A stretch of 64,000 nucleotides of DNA from Shewanella sp. OMA3-2 (lineage in GTDB: Bacteria > Pseudomonadota > Gammaproteobacteria > Enterobacterales > Shewanellaceae), in contig NZ_CP090974.1 in the NCBI RefSeq assembly GCF_021513195.1, forward strand, positions 193,501 through 257,500, given 5' to 3'. The notes beneath the pieces were generated by a model. That model was not told where the DNA came from. It saw nothing but the letters and a program-made list of their open reading frames with translations, and did no database searches. Below, piece by piece: positions 53,386 through 64,000 of this stretch (positions are counted from its first letter, which is position 1; the number at the start of each line of letters is the position of its first letter). Position numbers and translations under genes: made by a program.

Positions 53386-56034
53386 ATGGCAGAGCAAGTG
53401 GCAGATATGTATGCCTCACTGAGATCGAATGTGGGACATTTAGGCCAAATTTTAGGTGAAACAATGCAAAGCCATCTTGGTGATGCGTTTCTTGAGAAAG
53501 TAGAACAAATTCGAATTCTTGCTAAACAGGCACGTAAAGGCGATGAATCCTCTCGCGAGCAAATGTTAGCATTACTGACCTCACTTCCAGATGAAGAATT
53601 AGTCCCGTTTGCCAAAGCATTTAACCAATTTTTAAACCTGGCAAACATTGCCGAGCAATACCACACAATTAGCCGTAACTGTGATGAATTAGTCTGTGTA
53701 CCCGATCCTGTAGAGCAACTACTTGGACGTATTCTTAACACTGACTTAGATGAAAATGATGTGATTAATTGCTTAAAGCAATTAGAAATCGACTTAGTAC
53801 TTACCGCTCACCCAACTGAAATATCACGCCGTACTTTAATTCAAAAATACGCTGCGGTTGTTGATTGTTTAACAGACCAAGAAAACAGCCAGCTGTCAGA
53901 TCGTGAGCGCAACCAGAACAACTTACGTTTACGCCAATTAATTGCCCAAATTTGGCATACCAATGAAATTCGTAGCGAACGCCCAACACCTGTAGACGAA
54001 GCTCGTTGGGGCTTAAGCACGATTGAAACCTCTTTATGGCAGGCTATTCCTGACTTTCTACGTCAATTAAATGATCAAGTCGAGCAGCGCACAGGTAAAG
54101 AATTACCAATTAATATCGCCCTGGTTCGCTTTTCTAGCTGGATGGGCGGCGATCGTGATGGCAACCCATTTGTGACCCACAAAGTCACCCAGGAAGTATT
54201 AGACCGAAATCGTCATGCTGCTGCGCGTCTGTACTTAAAAGATATTGTCGCTTTAGTCGGTGAATTATCTATGGAGCAAGCAACGCCTGAACTGCTTGCG
54301 CTAACGAATAACAGCAATGAGCCATACCGTGACGTACTTCGTCAATTACGTTGTAAACTGCGTAAAACCATAGATTACTTAAATATTCGAATTGAAGGCC
54401 GTTTTCCCGATGTTGATACCAGTGAACTCATATGGCAACAGGCGGATCTGCAAGCACCATTAGAACTGCTTTATAACAGTTTATGCGACAGCGGCATGAA
54501 GCTGATTGCTAATGGATTACTGCTTGATATTTTACGCCGCCTAGCCAGCTTTGGGATTCATATGCTGCGCCTGGATATTCGTCAAGATTCAACTCGTCAC
54601 AGCGATGTGATTGCCGAGTTAACCCGTTATTTAGGTTTAGGTGATTACAATCACTGGGATGAAAACGAAAAACAAGCATTCTTACTGCGCGAGCTCACTA
54701 ATCGTCGCCCATTAATGCCTGCTAATTGGCAGCCAAGCGAAGATGTGGCTGAAGTGATCAAGACCTGCGAATTGATTGCTAGGCAGCCTAAAGAATCTTT
54801 GGGCTCATATGTTATTTCGATGGCGGGTAAACCATCAGATGTGTTGACTGTGTTATTGCTATTGAAAGAAACCGGTTGCAGTCATCCAATGCGCGTTGTG
54901 CCGTTATTTGAAACCTTAGAAGACTTAACCAATGCCGCTAGCTGTATAAAGTCTTTATTAGATATCGATTGGTATCGTGGTTACACCAAAGGCATGCAAG
55001 AAGTAATGATTGGCTATTCTGACTCAGCGAAAGATGCTGGTGTAATGGCCGCAGCCTGGGCGCAATATCGTGCACAGGAGCAGTTAGTTGCAGTATGTAA
55101 CAAAGCCAACGTTAAACTGATGTTATTCCACGGCCGTGGTGGTTCTATCGGACGTGGAGGCGGGCCTGCTCACAAAGCGATTCTATCTCAACCGCCTGGT
55201 TCAGTAGATGGCCGTATCCGCGTCACCGAACAAGGCGAGATGATCCGCTTTAAATTTGGTTTACCCAAATTAGCGGTACAAAGTTTAGCGCTTTATACCT
55301 CAGCCGTGATGGAAGCGACATTATTACCGCCTCCTGAGCCGAAAAAAGCCTGGCGCGATTGTATGCAGCGCATTGCAGAAGAGTCGGTGTTACATTACCG
55401 CGGTATCGTGCGTGAAGAAAAAGACTTTGTGCCTTATTTCCGTTCAGCCACACCAGAAGTTGAACTGGGTAAATTACCATTAGGTAGCCGTCCAGCTAAA
55501 CGTAAAGTCGATGGCGGCATCGAAAGTTTACGCGCTATTCCGTGGATTTTTGCTTGGTCACAAAACCGCTTAATGCTACCCGCTTGGTTAGGTGCAGGTG
55601 AAGCCCTAAATGCCGCGATTCAGCGTGATGAGCTAACATTGCTGCGTGAAATGGAAGCCGAGTGGCCATTTTTCGAAACCCGTATCTCTATGTTAGAGAT
55701 GGTTTACATGAAAGCAGAGCCAAACCTTGCGCGCTATTATGAGAAGTGTTTAGTTAAACCTGAATTACATCATTTAGGTGAGAAATTACGACAAAGATTA
55801 CAACTGGGCATTGATACCGTATTGTCATTAACCGAGTCAGATCAGTTAATGTCGCATACTCCCTGGAACCGTGAATCAGTTAAACTTCGCAATCCTTACA
55901 TTGATCCATTAAACTTCCTGCAAACCGAGCTATTAGCCCGTACACGTAAAGAAGTAGAGCCTTCTGCACATGTACAATTGGCGCTAATGCTTACTATCGC
56001 GGGCGTTGCCGCAGGCATGAGAAACACGGGTTAA
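53386..56034 (+). CDS. ppc: Phosphoenolpyruvate carboxylase
   Basis: Ppc carboxylates phosphoenolpyruvate to oxaloacetate, refilling the TCA cycle. The protein is 882 residues, normal for bacteria. The catalytic His is in [11 protein letters not shown]. The loops [16 protein letters not shown] and [15 protein letters not shown] are intact. The C-terminus ends in MRNTG, where the conserved end binds the inhibitor aspartate. The GGAG site precedes the ATG. Its stop overlaps the next gene (TAATG). Confidence 0.98.
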   Translation: MAEQVADMYASLRSNVGHLGQILGETMQSHLGDAFLEKVEQIRILAKQARKGDESSREQMLALLTSLPDEELVPFAKAFNQFLNLANIAEQYHTISRNCDELVCVPDPVEQLLGRILNTDLDENDVINCLKQLEIDLVLTAHPTEISRRTLIQKYAAVVDCLTDQENSQLSDRERNQNNLRLRQLIAQIWHTNEIRSERPTPVDEARWGLSTIETSLWQAIPDFLRQLNDQVEQRTGKELPINIALVRFSSWMGGDRDGNPFVTHKVTQEVLDRNRHAAARLYLKDIVALVGELSMEQATPELLALTNNSNEPYRDVLRQLRCKLRKTIDYLNIRIEGRFPDVDTSELIWQQADLQAPLELLYNSLCDSGMKLIANGLLLDILRRLASFGIHMLRLDIRQDSTRHSDVIAELTRYLGLGDYNHWDENEKQAFLLRELTNRRPLMPANWQPSEDVAEVIKTCELIARQPKESLGSYVISMAGKPSDVLTVLLLLKETGCSHPMRVVPLFETLEDLTNAASCIKSLLDIDWYRGYTKGMQEVMIGYSDSAKDAGVMAAAWAQYRAQEQLVAVCNKANVKLMLFHGRGGSIGRGGGPAHKAILSQPPGSVDGRIRVTEQGEMIRFKFGLPKLAVQSLALYTSAVMEATLLPPPEPKKAWRDCMQRIAEESVLHYRGIVREEKDFVPYFRSATPEVELGKLPLGSRPAKRKVDGGIESLRAIPWIFAWSQNRLMLPAWLGAGEALNAAIQRDELTLLREMEAEWPFFETRISMLEMVYMKAEPNLARYYEKCLVKPELHHLGEKLRQRLQLGIDTVLSLTESDQLMSHTPWNRESVKLRNPYIDPLNFLQTELLARTRKEVEPSAHVQLALMLTIAGVAAGMRNTG

Positions 56035-56570
56035 TGAAAACACTAAAGCTGATTTTTGTCAGTGTCTTACTGCTACTGACTGGATGCGCCAGTCAGTACA
56101 GTATTACTGAAAATGAGATAGAAAATTACCTTAATAATGAGATGCACTTTGAGGTAAAACAAGGTAACCAAATTATTGGTATTAATTTGGTGCTGAACGA
56201 TATGCAAGTCAGCTTAGGTGACAAGCCTAATATTATGGGATTAACGGCTACCACTCTGGTGCGTATTCGTAATCCGTTAATGCCAATTAGCGCTAAGCTT
56301 AAAACCACATTTGAAGCACAGCCTTGGTATGACGCTGCCACCAAAAGTATTTATTTACGCAATTTGAACTTAGTCAATGTCCGTGCCGAGCCGGCTGATT
56401 TTGAGCAAGCACTAACAGCCATTACTCCACAGGTAATGGGCTTCTTGCGTGGATTTCTAGAAAGTCAGCCCGTTTATACACTTGATGTCAATGATTCGAA
56501 TCAAGCATTAATGGCTAAAATGACCAAAGAGCTCGCGGTTCAAAAAGGTAAATTAGTGGTTAAGTTTTAA
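56034..56570 (+). CDS. DUF1439 outer-membrane lipoprotein
   Basis: A 178-residue lipoprotein: the signal peptide KTLKLIFVSVLLLLTGC ends in a lipobox (LLTGC) with the Cys at residue 18, followed by A-S, which does not favour inner-membrane retention. The rest fits DUF1439 (YceB-like), small tubular lipid-binding lipoproteins of unknown role. It overlaps the ppc stop by one base. A terminator follows at 56593-56616. Confidence 0.88.
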   Translation: MKTLKLIFVSVLLLLTGCASQYSITENEIENYLNNEMHFEVKQGNQIIGINLVLNDMQVSLGDKPNIMGLTATTLVRIRNPLMPISAKLKTTFEAQPWYDAATKSIYLRNLNLVNVRAEPADFEQALTAITPQVMGFLRGFLESQPVYTLDVNDSNQALMAKMTKELAVQKGKLVVKF

Positions 56571-56592
56571 CACCACACACTATTATCAATAT

Positions 56593-56616
56593 AAAGCGCC
56601 AATAGGCGCTTTTTTT
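56593..56616 (+). terminator. Rho-independent terminator after the DUF1439 gene
   Basis: Stem AAAGCGCC/GGCGCTTT with a four-base loop and a run of T bases. It ends the ppc transcript. Confidence 0.9.
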
Positions 56617-56695
56617 GTTTTTATTAAACGCATCTCTTGCACAGAATTTAAAATAAAAATACGATGGCAGCGCATTGTATAAAAGGATAATGACC

Positions 56696-59677
56696 ATGTC
56701 GTTAACGGATGACGTCAACCAACTGAAAGCTGAGTTAGAAGCACTTAAACAATTACAATCGAATAATCAAACTCAACTGGGGGATCATCTACTCGCTTTT
56801 GGCGAAAAACTCGATTTTTTATCCGCACAAATTAACGCCTCAGCGGATTATGTTCAGACGCCAGGTAAACCAATCTCACCATTGCAGCCCAACACAGTCG
56901 GCCTAAAAAGCCCGACTCAAGATGTCGTCGCTCCACAGGTTAATCTTAATAATCAAAGCTCCATTATTCAGCGACCAGCAGCATCAAAAGGCGCACTTTC
57001 AGCATTAGTTGAGCAACTTGCTAAAGGATTAGCAGAGCTGTCATCGCAAGCGATGGCTCCATTGGCAGAAGTTGGTGATAAAGCGCGACAGTTTTACCAG
57101 CGTTACCACGCCAAAGGCTTAGGACCGGTTTTCTTAATGACACTGGCTGGTATTATTACCCTAACGCTCGGATTTGGTTATTTACTGCAGTTTTCTATTA
57201 ATCATTGGTTATCTGATCTGGGTAAAGCCTTACTAGGCTTAGCCACTTCCAATGCGATCATTCTCGGCGGCATTTTCATTCACTTTAAACGTCCCGGTAT
57301 GCGAGAATATTCGTCCGCTATTGTTGGGTTAGGCTTAATCCTTAATTATCTTTGCCTGTACTATTTAGGTCCCTATTTTCAACTGGTACCAAACAGCATT
57401 AGTTTAGGGTTATTACTGGTTAACACCTTATTAGGGTACGGGCTGTCGAATAAGCTAGAGACTAAAGTTGTTGCTGTTGTCGCTTTAGCAGGGGGCTCAC
57501 TTGCCCCGCTGTTACTGTTTGACGGTGGCACTTCAGCAGCATTATACCTACCTTACTTAATGTTATTAGGCGGCTGTTCTTTATATCAAAGCTATAAACT
57601 TACGTGGCCAGTACTCATTGAAATCACCGCAATACTTCACATTGCCTGCATACAATACGCGACGGCTTTTATCGGAATATCAGGTACTGAAAAGACCTTA
57701 TTCGTTATCAATTTATTTGCCCTCCACGTCATGTTCTACTTATACAGTCTGGTGAGTTTATTATTGTTGGTGAAAACCTCGCTTAACGTCAGACTATTAG
57801 CAGTGCCTATTTCGCTATTAGTATTTTTTGTTTATATCATCGGTGACTTATACGATTTTGCCGGTGAGCTATTTTTAGTTAACGCACTCGTGTGTGCAAT
57901 ACTTTATTGGCGAATAAAACACGACAAACAAATAGGTCAGTTAACATTGGCTTTTGCGGCGAGTTTTGCAGGCTTTGCCGCGTTATACATGCTTAGCCCC
58001 AATTTGCTGGGTTTAGTCTTACTCCTCGAGGGCTTATTGCTTATCTGGATTGGTTGTAAACAACAATTTGTCGCTATCCGCTTTGAGGCTTATGCATTAC
58101 TAACCTTAGGGTTGCTTGATAGTATAATAACCTTGTTAGATACTTTAACTGGCCCTATTTCAACTGCTTGGCAAACATCATTATCAACCAGCGTAATGAT
58201 GATTATCAGTTGCTGTATTATCTACACTGCGACCCGATTATTACTGCAACATAGAGTGGCTTTAATACCAGTAGAGAAAACCATTACCTTAATCAGCCAG
58301 GAGTTGCTTAGCCTTTTATATTCGGTCACTTTTTTGATTATCAGTTACTTTATTTCACCAGAATACTGCTTAAATGTTATACCAATTATCACTGCGTTAT
58401 TACTGGTATTAAGTGCACGACACTCGTTAAGGTTTACAGAGATTCTGGCATGGCTATGGCTCATTCCATTAATGGCTTTAGTCACTTATGGCATTGTAGA
58501 AGCAAACAGCTTTAGTCTTTCAGCTCAAATGTTGCCGGCTAAACTTGCGCGAATCGAATTATTTATATGCTTATTGGCGGGTTATTATTGGTATCAGAAA
58601 TACTATCCACAAGCCAAGTTGATCAAGTTAGCTTATTACACTCAATTAGTGTGTTTCTTTGCGCTACCCTTACTATTTTTACCTAAAGTCATGCGTGATT
58701 TTGCTGATTTCACAGCTATCGCATTATGGTTAAGTACTATTATCAGTATAAGTTTGGCCTATTACGTTAATCATAACGTTTTACGACTGCAGGCTAATGC
58801 ATTGGCCTTTATGGCCACCTTAGCCACTCTGGTATTTTGCATCGAGCAGCAATGGCAGGGCTTAGTCGCATTATTCATTGGTGCATTATTGATGGGAGTG
58901 ATCGCTAAGCGATACAGTACCCTCAACGATAAATGGCAATTAACCCTCAAGTCGAGTTGGCATTTAGGCCCCTACTTTACTGCACTTGTGATTGCCGTAG
59001 TGGTACAAACAGGAGTGGGCTTTATCGATAATACCTGGGCCATTACCTTAGCGATATTGAGTGGCTACTTTACGCTACTTACTGAGCGCAGCAATCCTAT
59101 TGGACGCTTCTTTGCCGCCCCCATTAAAGTCAGTTATCGTTTAGGCTTTTATGCAATTCTTGGCTTTGCGGTATTGCCTATTTTAGAACATTTCGACATG
59201 CGACTTACAGTAAATATCAGCAATGGATTACAGATTATCGCTGAAATCATCGTATTGTTAATTTTAGGTTATTATCTAGCTAAGCCGCGGTCAGGCATAA
59301 AAACAAACTGCTCATCAATCGCTAAAATTGGCTTGAAGTGGGGATGGCATATCCTATTAGTCATTAGTTATTTAATCTGGGTAAAAGTATTAGCAGGAGA
59401 ACTTGCGGCCACAGTGAGTGCTATTTTAATGGTGATACATGGTAGTATTTTACTGTTTTTAAGTTTGCGACCTCATCATCAAGATTTAATTAAACTGTCA
59501 GCTATTTTATTTGGGCTAACAACGTTGAAAGTGATTATCGTCGATATGGCTTCCTTTATATTGGTCCAGAAAGTCATTGCCTTTATGCTTATCGGTATCA
59601 TATTACTCACGGTCGCGTATTTTTATCAACGCAGAAAAAATGAAATATCCCCACAAAACTTAGCCTGCAGGGATTAA
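56696..59677 (+). CDS. DUF2339 multi-spanning membrane protein
   Basis: A 993-residue protein of the DUF2339 family. From the ATG at 56696 (AAGGA eight bases upstream; another ATG at 56690 is too close to it) it begins with a coiled-coil region (DDVNQLKAELEALKQLQSNN), then a soluble linker to about residue 145, then some 25 or more hydrophobic segments to the end. The conserved first membrane block is GPVFLMTLAGIITLTLGFGYLLQF. The function of the family is unknown; relatives are sometimes found next to cell-surface genes. Confidence 0.88.
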   Translation: MSLTDDVNQLKAELEALKQLQSNNQTQLGDHLLAFGEKLDFLSAQINASADYVQTPGKPISPLQPNTVGLKSPTQDVVAPQVNLNNQSSIIQRPAASKGALSALVEQLAKGLAELSSQAMAPLAEVGDKARQFYQRYHAKGLGPVFLMTLAGIITLTLGFGYLLQFSINHWLSDLGKALLGLATSNAIILGGIFIHFKRPGMREYSSAIVGLGLILNYLCLYYLGPYFQLVPNSISLGLLLVNTLLGYGLSNKLETKVVAVVALAGGSLAPLLLFDGGTSAALYLPYLMLLGGCSLYQSYKLTWPVLIEITAILHIACIQYATAFIGISGTEKTLFVINLFALHVMFYLYSLVSLLLLVKTSLNVRLLAVPISLLVFFVYIIGDLYDFAGELFLVNALVCAILYWRIKHDKQIGQLTLAFAASFAGFAALYMLSPNLLGLVLLLEGLLLIWIGCKQQFVAIRFEAYALLTLGLLDSIITLLDTLTGPISTAWQTSLSTSVMMIISCCIIYTATRLLLQHRVALIPVEKTITLISQELLSLLYSVTFLIISYFISPEYCLNVIPIITALLLVLSARHSLRFTEILAWLWLIPLMALVTYGIVEANSFSLSAQMLPAKLARIELFICLLAGYYWYQKYYPQAKLIKLAYYTQLVCFFALPLLFLPKVMRDFADFTAIALWLSTIISISLAYYVNHNVLRLQANALAFMATLATLVFCIEQQWQGLVALFIGALLMGVIAKRYSTLNDKWQLTLKSSWHLGPYFTALVIAVVVQTGVGFIDNTWAITLAILSGYFTLLTERSNPIGRFFAAPIKVSYRLGFYAILGFAVLPILEHFDMRLTVNISNGLQIIAEIIVLLILGYYLAKPRSGIKTNCSSIAKIGLKWGWHILLVISYLIWVKVLAGELAATVSAILMVIHGSILLFLSLRPHHQDLIKLSAILFGLTTLKVIIVDMASFILVQKVIAFMLIGIILLTVAYFYQRRKNEISPQNLACRD

Positions 59678-59705
59678 CTCAATAAAAATATAGTATCAGC
59701 GTTTA

Positions 59706-60980
59706 TTATTTTTCAAATCGACTGATTGATGGATAATCAACTATCACAGCCTCATCCAATAGTGCACGGCGTAACATGTCATAAGCCACTGCAGCACTGA
59801 GGCTTCTAACCAACTGTCGAGAGCGGCTCGGCAGTTTAACCATTTGGCTATAAATGCCATTACGCGTCGCGAGTGCTATTGCAACTGTGCCGACTGGCTT
59901 TTGCTCTGTCCCACCTTCTGGGCCTGCAATACCGCTGGTTGCTAAAGCAAAGTCACTATCAAGTATTTTACGAACGCCTTCAGCCATAGCTTCAGCAGCT
60001 TGAATTGAGACTGCGCCATGATCATCTAAAATTTGCGGATTAACTCCTAGTACTTTTACCTTGGACTCATTACTGTAGGTCACTAAGCCATGATGTAAGT
60101 ACGATGAGCTACCAGCGAAATCAATTAACTGGCTGGTGATCATGCCACCTGTACAAGATTCAGCAACGCTTAAACTAAAACCAGACTGAAATAATCTCGC
60201 ATGGATCTCCTCTGCTAAGGTCGGCTTATTTTCCGCCACAACAGCCGTGCCTAAACATTCCTTAACCGCTTTTGTCACCTGAGGTAGTTCTCGAATCGCC
60301 TTATCACCACGGGCAAAAATTTTAATTTCAATATGTGGCATAGACGAGCGATAACCTAACTCTACACCTTGGGGTAAGGTAAGTTCTGTTAACATATCAG
60401 CAAGTGTAGATTCGCCATAACCAATGGTCAGTAATTTATGAAGTTGGGTGTTATCACCAGAACCAAACTCTTCAGTAATAAATGGTACAAACTGCTCTTT
60501 GAACATGTGCTTTAGTTCAAAAGGCACACCAGGAGTGAAGAATAGCCAGGCTTTATTCAGCTTCACCCTAAAGCCACAGGCGGTGCCAACTGGATTATCT
60601 ATCATTACAGCCGACTCGGGCAACCAAGCTTGCTTTAAGTTGCTCTTAGACATCACACGGCCACTTTTGGTAAACCAATTCTCTAGATGATCACGCCATT
60701 GTTGATTCTCTATTAGATCTTCACCTTTGGCTTTTGCCATCGCAAGCGCAGACATATCATCACTGGTTGGGCCTAGACCGCCATTAACTAAGATAATGTC
60801 AGCATGCTTGCTTCTCTCCTGAAAAACAGCCACTAAATCAGCCAATCTATCACCCACGGTAGTGCGCTGTTGCATTTCAATACCCAAAGACATTAATTCA
60901 TTGGCAACCCAGGCGGCATTGGTATCAATAATCTGGCCAGATAACACTTCCTCACCAGTACAAATCATCTCAAGCTTCAT
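59706..60980 (-). CDS. cinA: CinA family protein (nicotinamide-nucleotide amidohydrolase / MoCF-like domain)
   Basis: A 424-residue CinA with an N-terminal MoCF-biosynthesis-like domain ([30 protein letters not shown]) and a C-terminal PncC-type domain ([32 protein letters not shown]) that deamidates NMN in pyridine nucleotide recycling. The start at 60980 has AAAGGG upstream; an extension to 61028 is not family-like. It is the first gene past the rRNA operon, in the same direction. Confidence 0.93.
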   Translation of the reverse strand: MKLEMICTGEEVLSGQIIDTNAAWVANELMSLGIEMQQRTTVGDRLADLVAVFQERSKHADIILVNGGLGPTSDDMSALAMAKAKGEDLIENQQWRDHLENWFTKSGRVMSKSNLKQAWLPESAVMIDNPVGTACGFRVKLNKAWLFFTPGVPFELKHMFKEQFVPFITEEFGSGDNTQLHKLLTIGYGESTLADMLTELTLPQGVELGYRSSMPHIEIKIFARGDKAIRELPQVTKAVKECLGTAVVAENKPTLAEEIHARLFQSGFSLSVAESCTGGMITSQLIDFAGSSSYLHHGLVTYSNESKVKVLGVNPQILDDHGAVSIQAAEAMAEGVRKILDSDFALATSGIAGPEGGTEQKPVGTVAIALATRNGIYSQMVKLPSRSRQLVRSLSAAVAYDMLRRALLDEAVIVDYPSISRFEK

Positions 60981-61180
60981 TACTTTTCCCTTTATATCAA
61001 CAATTACTGCATAAGTTATGGCAACCAATATGGTAATAGCAAGAAAATAGATCGATTTATCTATATCGATTTAGTCCAATAGAAATAACCGAATCATTCG
61101 TTGGTTAATAAACATACCACCACAGTTCTTTATCAATATAAATGATGGACTTAAAGGTTGGCGACCCAAATTACAGGTAC

Positions 61181-61210
61181 AAAAAAGCCTTTGCATGACG
61201 ACAAAGGCTT
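61181..61210 (-). terminator. Third terminator behind the rRNA operon
   Basis: On the minus strand, stem AAGCCTTTG/CAAAGGCTT followed by T6. Similar in sequence to the terminator at 61366-61394. Confidence 0.85.
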
Positions 61211-61365
61211 TAAATAAAATTAACACAGCGGTAATGACCGCCTAAATAATCAATTATTGCATCACTTATATCAGAATAATGACATTTGGTAATGAGAAAA
61301 ACACTCTCTAATAACCTAAAATAAAAGAGTCGATAACGTTTAGGAACTTATAAATTACACATACG

Positions 61366-61394
61366 AAAAAGGCCTTTGCATTGCTGCAAAGGCC
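61366..61394 (-). terminator. Terminator behind the degenerate tRNA
   Basis: On the minus strand, perfect ten-base stem GGCCTTTGCA/TGCAAAGGCC with a four-base loop followed by T5. Confidence 0.9.
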
Positions 61395-61406
61395 TTCATC
61401 TTAAGT

Positions 61407-61501
61407 TGGCGGAGCGGACGGGACTCGAATATGTGCCTACGGCACGTGAGACAGGCCGACTTTTGTTTATAAAGAATCTAACCAACTGAACTACCGCTTC
61501 C
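61407..61501 (-). pseudogene. Degenerate tRNA-Asp copy
   Basis: The 5' end (acceptor and D arm, GCGGTAGTTCAGTTGGTTAGA) and the 3' end (TTCGAGTCCCGTCCGCTCC with CCA) are those of tRNA-Asp next door, but the middle is replaced by about 47 bases with no regular anticodon arm. The T stem is broken on one side and the acceptor has an extra A (GGAAGCG). A small hairpin, GTGCC-GTA-GGCAC, occupies part of the replaced section. At 95 bases it would not fold as a tRNA. Confidence 0.8.
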
Positions 61502-61529
61502 TTGCAGTATTTGTATAAATTTTGTATAC

Positions 61530-61556
61530 AAAAAAGCCTCGTCTTATGACGAGGCC
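61530..61556 (-). terminator. First terminator behind tRNA-Asp
   Basis: On the minus strand, stem GCCTCGTC/GACGAGGC with a four-base loop followed by T6. It lies 12 bases beyond the tRNA-Asp CCA end. Confidence 0.9.
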
Positions 61557-61567
61557 TCTATGTAAGT

Positions 61568-61645
61568 TGGCGGAGCGGACGGGACTCGAACCCGCGACCC
61601 CCAGGCGTGACAGGCCGGTATTCTAACCAACTGAACTACCGCTCC
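61568..61645 (-). tRNA. tRNA-Asp (GTC), with one extra base
   Basis: The tRNA folds with acceptor GGAGCGG/CCGCTCC, D arm GTTCAGTTGGTTAGAAT, anticodon loop CTGTCAC (anticodon GTC) and T arm GCGGGTTCGAGTCCCGT, and has an encoded CCA. The 3' side of the anticodon stem reads GCCTGGGGGTC where the family has GCCGGGGGTC, so one T is inserted (plus-strand A at 61603). The gene is 78 bases instead of 77. It is the distal tRNA of the rRNA operon, a usual place for tRNA-Asp. Confidence 0.9.
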
Positions 61646-61749
61646 TTTAGTAAAATGCTTACGCAAGATACTAAATGCTTTTTAAGTCGCTAGTATGTCA
61701 TAACTAGGAGACTTGCTCTTTCGAGCATCTCTTAACGAGATAATTTGGC

Positions 61750-61866
61750 GCCTGGAAATGACCTACTCTCACATGGGGAGACCCCACACTACCATCGGCG
61801 ATACTGTGTTTCACTTCTGAGTTCGGAATGGGATCAGGTGGTGCCACAGCTCTATGGTTTCCAGAC
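61750..61866 (-). rRNA. rrf: 5S ribosomal RNA
   Basis: About 117 bases reading, on the minus strand, from GTCTGGAAACCATAGAGCTG to GTAGGTCATTTCCAGGC. The terminal stem GTCTGGAAA/TTTCCAGGC pairs, and the loop sequences CCCATTCCGAACTCAG and CCGATGGTAGTGTGGGG are universal in 5S. It lies 158 bases beyond the 23S 3' end. The exact ends are estimated. Confidence 0.95.
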
Positions 61867-62024
61867 AAATTTGGTTTATCTAACACACTCATTGTGTATT
61901 AAATAATAATTCGGAAAGCTGATTTGCTTAGGCCCTTATCAGAGCTTCGCTTATTTGAGTTCTCGCACTGCTTAAGTGTCCCATCCTAATACTAAGTCGT
62001 ATCAGTAAAACCCATCTGGGTTGT

Positions 62025-64000
<1,976 letters not shown>

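Larger units (their letters stand above)
60981..61406. other. Spacer between cinA and the tRNA remnant
   Basis: No gene is seen. It has two terminator hairpins of the rRNA/tRNA transcript (61181-61210 and 61366-61394), AT-rich sequence between them, and presumably the cinA promoter at 60990-61170. Confidence 0.7.

Overview
This window is chromosomal DNA of a gammaproteobacterium, almost certainly a Shewanella (moderate to low GC, marine type). The best single marker is an intact CymA, the tetraheme NapC/NirT-family quinol dehydrogenase typical of Shewanella, at 4578-5141. The surrounding order (rpoH-ftsX-ftsE-ftsY / rsmD; plsB; lexA-sulA; a caa3 oxidase operon with its own haem A synthesis genes; argE divergent from argCBFGH; ppc) fits that genus.

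Layout. 1-4560: heat-shock sigma factor start, FtsEX/FtsY operon (FtsY carries a 14-residue repeat array) and rsmD. 4578-11340: cymA, a small membrane protein, an aromatic amino acid permease behind plsB, then the SOS pair lexA-sulA behind two LexA boxes. 11365-20535: aerobic respiration operon coxB-coxA-ctaG-coxC-(antisense DUF2909)-surf1-unknown-ctaA-ctaB-sco, with a CRP-like site upstream. 20803-25987: orphan cheB, polysaccharide deacetylase, MATE pump, FKBP isomerase, YcaQ-like protein. 26137-33624: accessory block with a phospholipase-D/DEAD helicase, a Fic-domain remnant, a HipA/HipB-type pair with repeated operator-like palindromes, an AAA/DUF4143 ATPase behind two identical palindromes, and a sulfotransferase-like gene. 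33658-46168: an MFS gene and a complete siderophore locus. Its minus-strand operon has exactly the vibrioferrin order pvsA (ATP-grasp), pvsB (NIS synthetase), pvsC (MFS), pvsD (NIS synthetase), pvsE (PLP decarboxylase). Divergent from it, across a strong Fur box, are an SbnG-like citrate synthase and a TonB-dependent receptor. 46254-53230: arginine biosynthesis. 53386-59677: ppc, a DUF1439 lipoprotein and a DUF2339 membrane protein. 59706-64000: cinA and the 3' end of an rRNA operon on the minus strand (23S, 5S, tRNA-Asp, degenerate tRNA-Asp copy, stacked terminators).

Two points stand out. First, the pvs operon appears coupled to a dedicated citrate-forming enzyme known from staphyloferrin B synthesis, so one Fur-controlled locus could make the siderophore, its citrate precursor and the receptor. 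Second, three genes within 9 kb (coxA, cheB, deacetylase) are each broken by loss of exactly one base; two of these occur at the same CCGG context where CCGGG is expected, and the tRNA-Asp gene has one extra base. Sequencing or assembly error is the simplest explanation, though real decay is not excluded. No transposase, integrase, prophage or CRISPR array was seen.
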